Shown piece after piece: positions 60,173 through 64,000 of a stretch of DNA of 64,000 nucleotides. Location: positions 372,001-436,000 of the forward strand of contig NZ_KI629785.1 in assembly GCF_000503775.1 (NCBI RefSeq), given 5' to 3'. The stretch is from Brevibacillus panacihumi W25. Its GTDB lineage: Bacteria; Bacillota; Bacilli; Brevibacillales; Brevibacillaceae. The notes beneath the pieces are model-generated. The model was not told the DNA's origin, did no database searches, and saw nothing but the letters and a program-made list of their open reading frames with translations. The translations under genes were made by a program, and so were the position numbers. Position 1 is the first letter of the stretch, and every line of letters starts with the position of its first letter.

Positions 60173-61009
60173 ATGGAGATCCAAGCGGAGAAAGGATTTG
60201 CGTACCGCCGAATAACCCTGCTGATTTTCTGCCTCTTTTTGCTTGGCATGCTGCCGCTGCAAGCAGCTTGGGCCAATCAGGATCACTCCTACCACTTCGG
60301 GTTCAAGAAAAGCAAGAACGGCCGGCTCCCTTCCATTACGGAAGAAGGCTTTAAACATGTGATCGACCGCCATGGCGCCGTTTTTCTTGGCGATACATCC
60401 CAAAAGGAACTGTATCTGACTTTCGACAACGGCTATGAAAATGGCTACACGCCGATGATTCTCGACACGCTTCATTCTCGCCATGTCCCCGCCATCTTCT
60501 TCGTCACCGGACATTATGTGAAGGATCAGCCTGAACTTTTGAAGCGCATGGTGGCAGAAGGACATCTGATCGGGAACCATTCGTGGAGTCATCCCGATAT
60601 GTCACGCATTTCTAATGAAAAAATCCGGGAAGAACTCAGCAAAGTGAAAGATGCTGTTGCGCAGGTAACGGGACAAAAGGAAATGCGCTACTTGCGTCCA
60701 CCTCGCGGGATATTCAGCGATCGCATGCTTGGATACAGCAAGGAACTAGGGTATACCAATGTATTTTGGTCTGTCGCTTACATGGATTGGGATGTGAAAA
60801 GACAACGCGGCTGGAAATATGCCTACGACCAGCTGATGGCCCAACTGCATCCTGGTGCCGTGATCCTGCTGCATTCGATATCCAAAGACAACGCAGAAGC
60901 ACTCGGAGCTTTTATCGACGAGGCTCACAAGCGCGGGTATGTATTTAAAAGCCTGGATCAATTGCCCCGAACACAGCCCCCCCCTGCCGCTCCTTCACCT
61001 GCATCGTAA
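60173..61009 (+). CDS. pdaA: Delta-lactam-biosynthetic de-N-acetylase PdaA
   Basis: 278 residues: signal sequence (about 10-34, AWA at the end), then a NodB-type polysaccharide deacetylase. TFDNGYENGYTP holds the catalytic and metal Asp, HSWSHPDMSR the metal His pair, and YLRPPRG and LLHSISKDNAEAL further motifs. PdaA removes the acetyl group from muramic acid so that muramic delta-lactam of the spore cortex can form. The ribosome-binding site GGAGG is 13 nt upstream, longer than usual. Confidence 0.95.
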   Translation: MEIQAEKGFAYRRITLLIFCLFLLGMLPLQAAWANQDHSYHFGFKKSKNGRLPSITEEGFKHVIDRHGAVFLGDTSQKELYLTFDNGYENGYTPMILDTLHSRHVPAIFFVTGHYVKDQPELLKRMVAEGHLIGNHSWSHPDMSRISNEKIREELSKVKDAVAQVTGQKEMRYLRPPRGIFSDRMLGYSKELGYTNVFWSVAYMDWDVKRQRGWKYAYDQLMAQLHPGAVILLHSISKDNAEALGAFIDEAHKRGYVFKSLDQLPRTQPPPAAPSPAS

Positions 61010-61020
61010 TGAAAAAAGCA

Positions 61021-61058
61021 AATCCCGCCACCTTTCGATGAAAAAGGGGCGGGATTTT
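61021..61058. terminator. Bidirectional terminator between pdaA and aspA
   Basis: AATCCCGCC/GGCGGGATT, 9-bp stem with a loop of 18 nt, TTTTTG on the plus strand. Confidence 0.75.
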
Positions 61059-61072
61059 TGCGATTGCGCTTC

Positions 61073-62497
61073 TTATTCTCGATCCAGCAAGGAGGCACCA
61101 GCGATGCCTGGATGCGTCATTTCAAACGGATCCAAAATCAGATCCAGCTCTTCCTCTGTCAGGACATTATGCTGCAAGCACAGCTCACGGACCGATTTTC
61201 CGGTCAGAATCGCTTCTCTGGCGATGCGGGCAGCTGTCTCGTACCCGAGATGAGGGTTGACAGCTGTGATTACCCCAACACTCTTTTCCACGTATTCCTT
61301 CATCCGCTCGCGATTGGCTTCAATACCTACGAGGCAGTACTCGGTGAAGGCGCGGAAAGCGTTGTCCATAATGCTGATGGACTGCAGCAGATTGAAGACG
61401 AGCACAGGCTCCATGACGTTCAGCTCTAGTTGACCTGCTTCCGATGCGAGACAGATCGTATGGTCGTTGCCGATCACTTGGAAAGCGACCTGATTGATGA
61501 CCTCTGCCATAACCGGGTTTACTTTTCCTGGCATGATCGAAGAGCCTGGCTGGCGTGCAGGCAGGGAGATTTCCCCGAGACCAGCGCGCGGACCGGATGC
61601 CATCAGACGCAAATCATTGGCGATTTTGGACATGTTCATCATGCAGACCTTCAATGCTGCCGAAACCTCTGTATAGGCATCCGTATTTTGTGTCGCATCG
61701 ACGAGATGTTCGGCGCCTTGCAGCGGGAAGCCGCTGATTTCTGCCAGGGTTTGCACGACTTTCGTGATATATTTGGGGTCTGCATTTAATCCGGTACCTA
61801 CTGCAGTCGCCCCCATATTGACTTCATACAGGTGCTGGCGGGATTGCTTGATCCGCTTCATGTCGCGTTCCAGGACACGGCGATACGCTTCAAATTCCTG
61901 TCCCAGACGAATGGGAACAGCGTCCTGCAAATGGGTGCGTCCCATTTTGATGACATCATCGAATTCACGTGCTTTTTCTCCAAACGCGTCATGCATCGTC
62001 TGCATGGTCACCAGCAATTTGTCCAACAGTGTCAGAGTAGCGAGATGAATGGCGGTTGGAAAGGCATCATTCGTCGATTGGGACATGTTCACATGCGTGT
62101 TCGGGCTGAGGTGGAAGTAATCCCCCTTCTTCTCGCCCAGAAGCTCCAATCCCCGATTCGCAATGACTTCATTGGCATTCATATTAATGGAAGTACCCGC
62201 GCCACCTTGGATCGGATCCACGATGAACTGGTCATGCCACTGTCCGGCAATAATCTCTTCTGCCGCTTGCACAATGACATTCCCCAACCGAGGATTCAAT
62301 CGGGATACCTCCATGTTGGCAATCGCTGCTGCTTTTTTCACCATTGCCATAGCAATGATCAGCGAAGAATGAAGACGGTAACCGGTGATGGGAAAGTTCT
62401 CTGTCGCCCGCATGGTTTGGACACCATAATAGGCATTCACAGGAATCTCTTTTTCACCCAGAAAATCCTTTTCAATTCGAAACGATTGTTGTTCCAT
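61073..62497 (-). CDS. aspA: Aspartate ammonia-lyase
   Basis: 474 residues of the fumarase/aspartase superfamily: aspartate to fumarate + ammonia. The signature GSSIMPGKVNPVMAEV is present, as are SINMNANEVIANRG, SQSTNDAFPTA and GRTHLQDAVP. Aspartase rather than fumarase is favoured by the N-terminus RIEKDFLGEKEIPVNAYYG. AGGAAAG is the only ribosome-binding-site candidate and lies far upstream. Confidence 0.95.
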   Translation of the reverse strand: MEQQSFRIEKDFLGEKEIPVNAYYGVQTMRATENFPITGYRLHSSLIIAMAMVKKAAAIANMEVSRLNPRLGNVIVQAAEEIIAGQWHDQFIVDPIQGGAGTSINMNANEVIANRGLELLGEKKGDYFHLSPNTHVNMSQSTNDAFPTAIHLATLTLLDKLLVTMQTMHDAFGEKAREFDDVIKMGRTHLQDAVPIRLGQEFEAYRRVLERDMKRIKQSRQHLYEVNMGATAVGTGLNADPKYITKVVQTLAEISGFPLQGAEHLVDATQNTDAYTEVSAALKVCMMNMSKIANDLRLMASGPRAGLGEISLPARQPGSSIMPGKVNPVMAEVINQVAFQVIGNDHTICLASEAGQLELNVMEPVLVFNLLQSISIMDNAFRAFTEYCLVGIEANRERMKEYVEKSVGVITAVNPHLGYETAARIAREAILTGKSVRELCLQHNVLTEEELDLILDPFEMTHPGIAGASLLDRE

Positions 62498-62654
62498 CTT
62501 GTTCGACCAGCTTTCCTAGTAATTGTTGGTTGTATGCCACCCCCATTCTACCATAGAAACAAGAAAAAGGGCTGTCGAGATGAAACGCGGTTTTCTTTTC
62601 TCCGTCCAATTGGGTAGAATGTGTATCATCATCTACAAAATCGAGGGGGATACC

Positions 62655-63155
62655 ATGAAGAAATTTTTACTCCTTCTGTTGACTGCTGCTATCTTGCATG
62701 GATGCAGCAGTACATCAGCACCCGCCGAATCTAATGAAACGCAGCCGCCTGCTGCGAATGAGCCAGCGACTCCCGCGCCGACACAGCCGCAAGAACCTGC
62801 TCCCGCACCAGAGGCCGGGCAAGAAGAACCCGAACCGACTTCCGATATGACGTATGGAAACGATATTTTCCAAAAGGTGACTGTTCGTAAAACGGGCGAA
62901 GATACTTTCGAGGTAAAAGGACAGGCGAAGGTCTTCGAAGCTGTCGTCAGCTATGTCGTGGAGGATGGTCACAACGAATTGGCTGAAGGCTCCTTCACCA
63001 CTTCGGCAGGCGCTCCCGAATTTGGAGATTTTACCTACACCTTGAAAGTAAAAAAAGCGGAACCGAATTCTACCCTTTTGCTCATCCTCTTTGAAAAAAG
63101 CGCCAAAGACGGCAGCAGACAGATGGAACTGATCATTCCTTTGCCTGAAAAATGA
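62655..63155 (+). CDS. Gmad2 (immunoglobulin-like) lipoprotein
   Basis: 166 residues: lipobox LHGCSS (Cys about 16), a Pro/Ala/Glu-rich linker to about 65, then a Gmad2 domain (FEVKGQAKVFEAVVSYVV, GSFTTSAGAPEFGDF, FEKSAKDGSRQMELIIPL), a fold found in spore-germination-associated and other Bacillales surface proteins. ATG 62655 follows GAGGGGG; the long upstream frame is not coding. Divergent from aspA. Confidence 0.85.
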   Translation: MKKFLLLLLTAAILHGCSSTSAPAESNETQPPAANEPATPAPTQPQEPAPAPEAGQEEPEPTSDMTYGNDIFQKVTVRKTGEDTFEVKGQAKVFEAVVSYVVEDGHNELAEGSFTTSAGAPEFGDFTYTLKVKKAEPNSTLLLILFEKSAKDGSRQMELIIPLPEK

Positions 63156-63228
63156 AGATTTATTACGACGTAATTCTCTTGAAAAACAGCCTACTGCCTG
63201 ATGCCCTTTCATGCTGAAAAGACCAAAC

Positions 63229-63276
63229 GCCCCCTCAGACGCCAGTGCTTCGCTTTGCGTCCGTGGGGGCATTTTT
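63229..63276 (+). terminator. Terminator of the Gmad2 lipoprotein gene
   Basis: GCCCCC...GGGGGC and inner GACGC/GCGTC pairings form a long hairpin followed by ATTTTT. Confidence 0.8.
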
Positions 63277-64000
63277 ACATTTGTTCTTCTACGTGTTTTA
63301 CCCGTTTTTTTCCAAGCTTGTTGGCTGCCAGGGTGATCAGGAAGGAGCCGATCAAGCCGCTAGCCATCGCCAGAATAAACCCTGCCATGTTGTTGGAGAG
63401 AAGCGGCGCCATAATCGATGGTACATATGCTGTTCCTCTGACATCGAAGAAGCCGACAAGCATACCTGCAACACCCGACGAGATGATGGCCCCGGCGAAA
63501 ACGATCTTGTTTGAAAACATAAACGGATAGGCGGCTTCGACAAACGTACCAAAGCCCATGTTGATCAAAAAGCCCGGTGTCGCCAAGGCAGCTTCGCTTT
63601 TTTCACGCGGCGCCACGATATTCGCCAGCGTAATCCCTGCGGAGACCATCACCAGGCCAACCATATCCACTGCTCCAAGGAAGCTGTTGCCCGTCTTCTC
63701 CATCTCCAGCAATACAATCGGGAGGATCGCGGCGTGATAGACTCCGCCGATGATGGCGGGCCAGATGAGCAGGCCCGCAACCAAGCCTGCCAGAACCGGA
63801 CTGTAGGCGACAGCACCTTCGATCAGCACTTTTACCCACTCACCTGCCTGCAGGGCAATGGGCGCCAACAGATAATACACAATCAGTCCAGCTGCGAGAC
63901 CAGAGATCCCCCCGGCAATAATATTGACCGTCGTAGTCGGAAAACGCCACTCAATGCATTTGCGAAACAGCAGATTCACGAAAAGACCTGCGCCGATCCC
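63275..64000 (-). CDS. PTS EIIC-like (PfoR/EIIC_2 type) membrane protein, C-terminal part
   Basis: The last 241 codons; the frame is open through the right edge, so the start lies outside the window. Membrane segments alternate with VYHAAILPIVLLEMEKTG, AGITLANIVAPREKSEAA, GFGTFVEAAYPFMF and VRGTAYVPS, which resemble the EIIC_2/PfoR family of PTS-like permeases. No phosphorylatable EIIA/EIIB domain is visible here. Substrate unknown. Confidence 0.7.
   Translation of the reverse strand, partial: GIGAGLFVNLLFRKCIEWRFPTTTVNIIAGGISGLAAGLIVYYLLAPIALQAGEWVKVLIEGAVAYSPVLAGLVAGLLIWPAIIGGVYHAAILPIVLLEMEKTGNSFLGAVDMVGLVMVSAGITLANIVAPREKSEAALATPGFLINMGFGTFVEAAYPFMFSNKIVFAGAIISSGVAGMLVGFFDVRGTAYVPSIMAPLLSNNMAGFILAMASGLIGSFLITLAANKLGKKRVKHVEEQM

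Overview
The window reads as a chromosomal segment of an endospore-forming Firmicute of the Paenibacillaceae, most likely Brevibacillus. The gene order ylxM-ftsY-smc-rnc-fab operon-plsX-fapR-rpmF-ylbL/K/J-coaD-rsmD is the conserved Bacillales core. The rest is rich in sporulation, germination and spore-coat genes (ylbJ, a ger operon, a CotS-like protein, a CotSA-like glycosyltransferase, pdaA, forespore and mother-cell type promoters). Family assignments come from reading the translated sequence; no search was run.

Region 1 (1-12033, minus strand): SRP and chromosome genes (ylxM, ftsY, smc, rnc) lie downstream of a type II fatty-acid operon, fapR-plsX-fabH-fabD-fabG-acpP-fabF. The operon opens with a near-consensus promoter and a FapR operator placed on its start point, so FapR should control itself and the pathway. 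Region 2 (12034-18957): an AT-rich island with two small exported proteins of unknown function, then rpmF with its zinc-ribbon partner gene, a PDZ/Lon-type protease, a patatin-like hydrolase, ylbJ, coaD and rsmD.

Region 3 (18958-32323): a split non-homologous end-joining set. Ku, a stand-alone ATP-dependent DNA ligase and a stand-alone LigD-type polymerase are spread over 13 kb. Between ligase and polymerase lies a GerA-type germinant receptor operon in the order A-C-small D-like protein-B, with a sigma-G promoter. A glycine-betaine/choline-type ABC operon between Ku and the ligase carries two frameshifts.

Region 4 (32414-48459): lgt, a PiT phosphate transporter with its DUF47 partner under a PhoP-box-like repeat, an MFS exporter, a type III polyketide synthase with its methyltransferase, an M29 aminopeptidase, a MarR regulator next to an exported protein with a GW..P.ED repeat, signal peptidase I, a group II intron lodged behind the terminator of a VanY-type carboxypeptidase gene, and envelope proteins.

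Region 5 (48507-64000): a SpoIIM-like protein facing an operon of a membrane protein, DUF4129, DUF4350, MoxR ATPase and DUF58. Then come LysE, a Pro/Val-rich basic protein, and a spore-coat locus: CotSA-like glycosyltransferase, a CotS-family kinase-fold protein with a roughly 300-residue Lys/Ser/Ala tail, and next to it a polyacidic protein with a sigma-K-like promoter. pdaA, aspA, a Gmad2 lipoprotein and a partial PTS-EIIC-like transporter close the window. The most unusual parts are the polybasic/polyacidic coat pair, the NHEJ genes interleaved with a germination receptor, and the GW-repeat exported protein.
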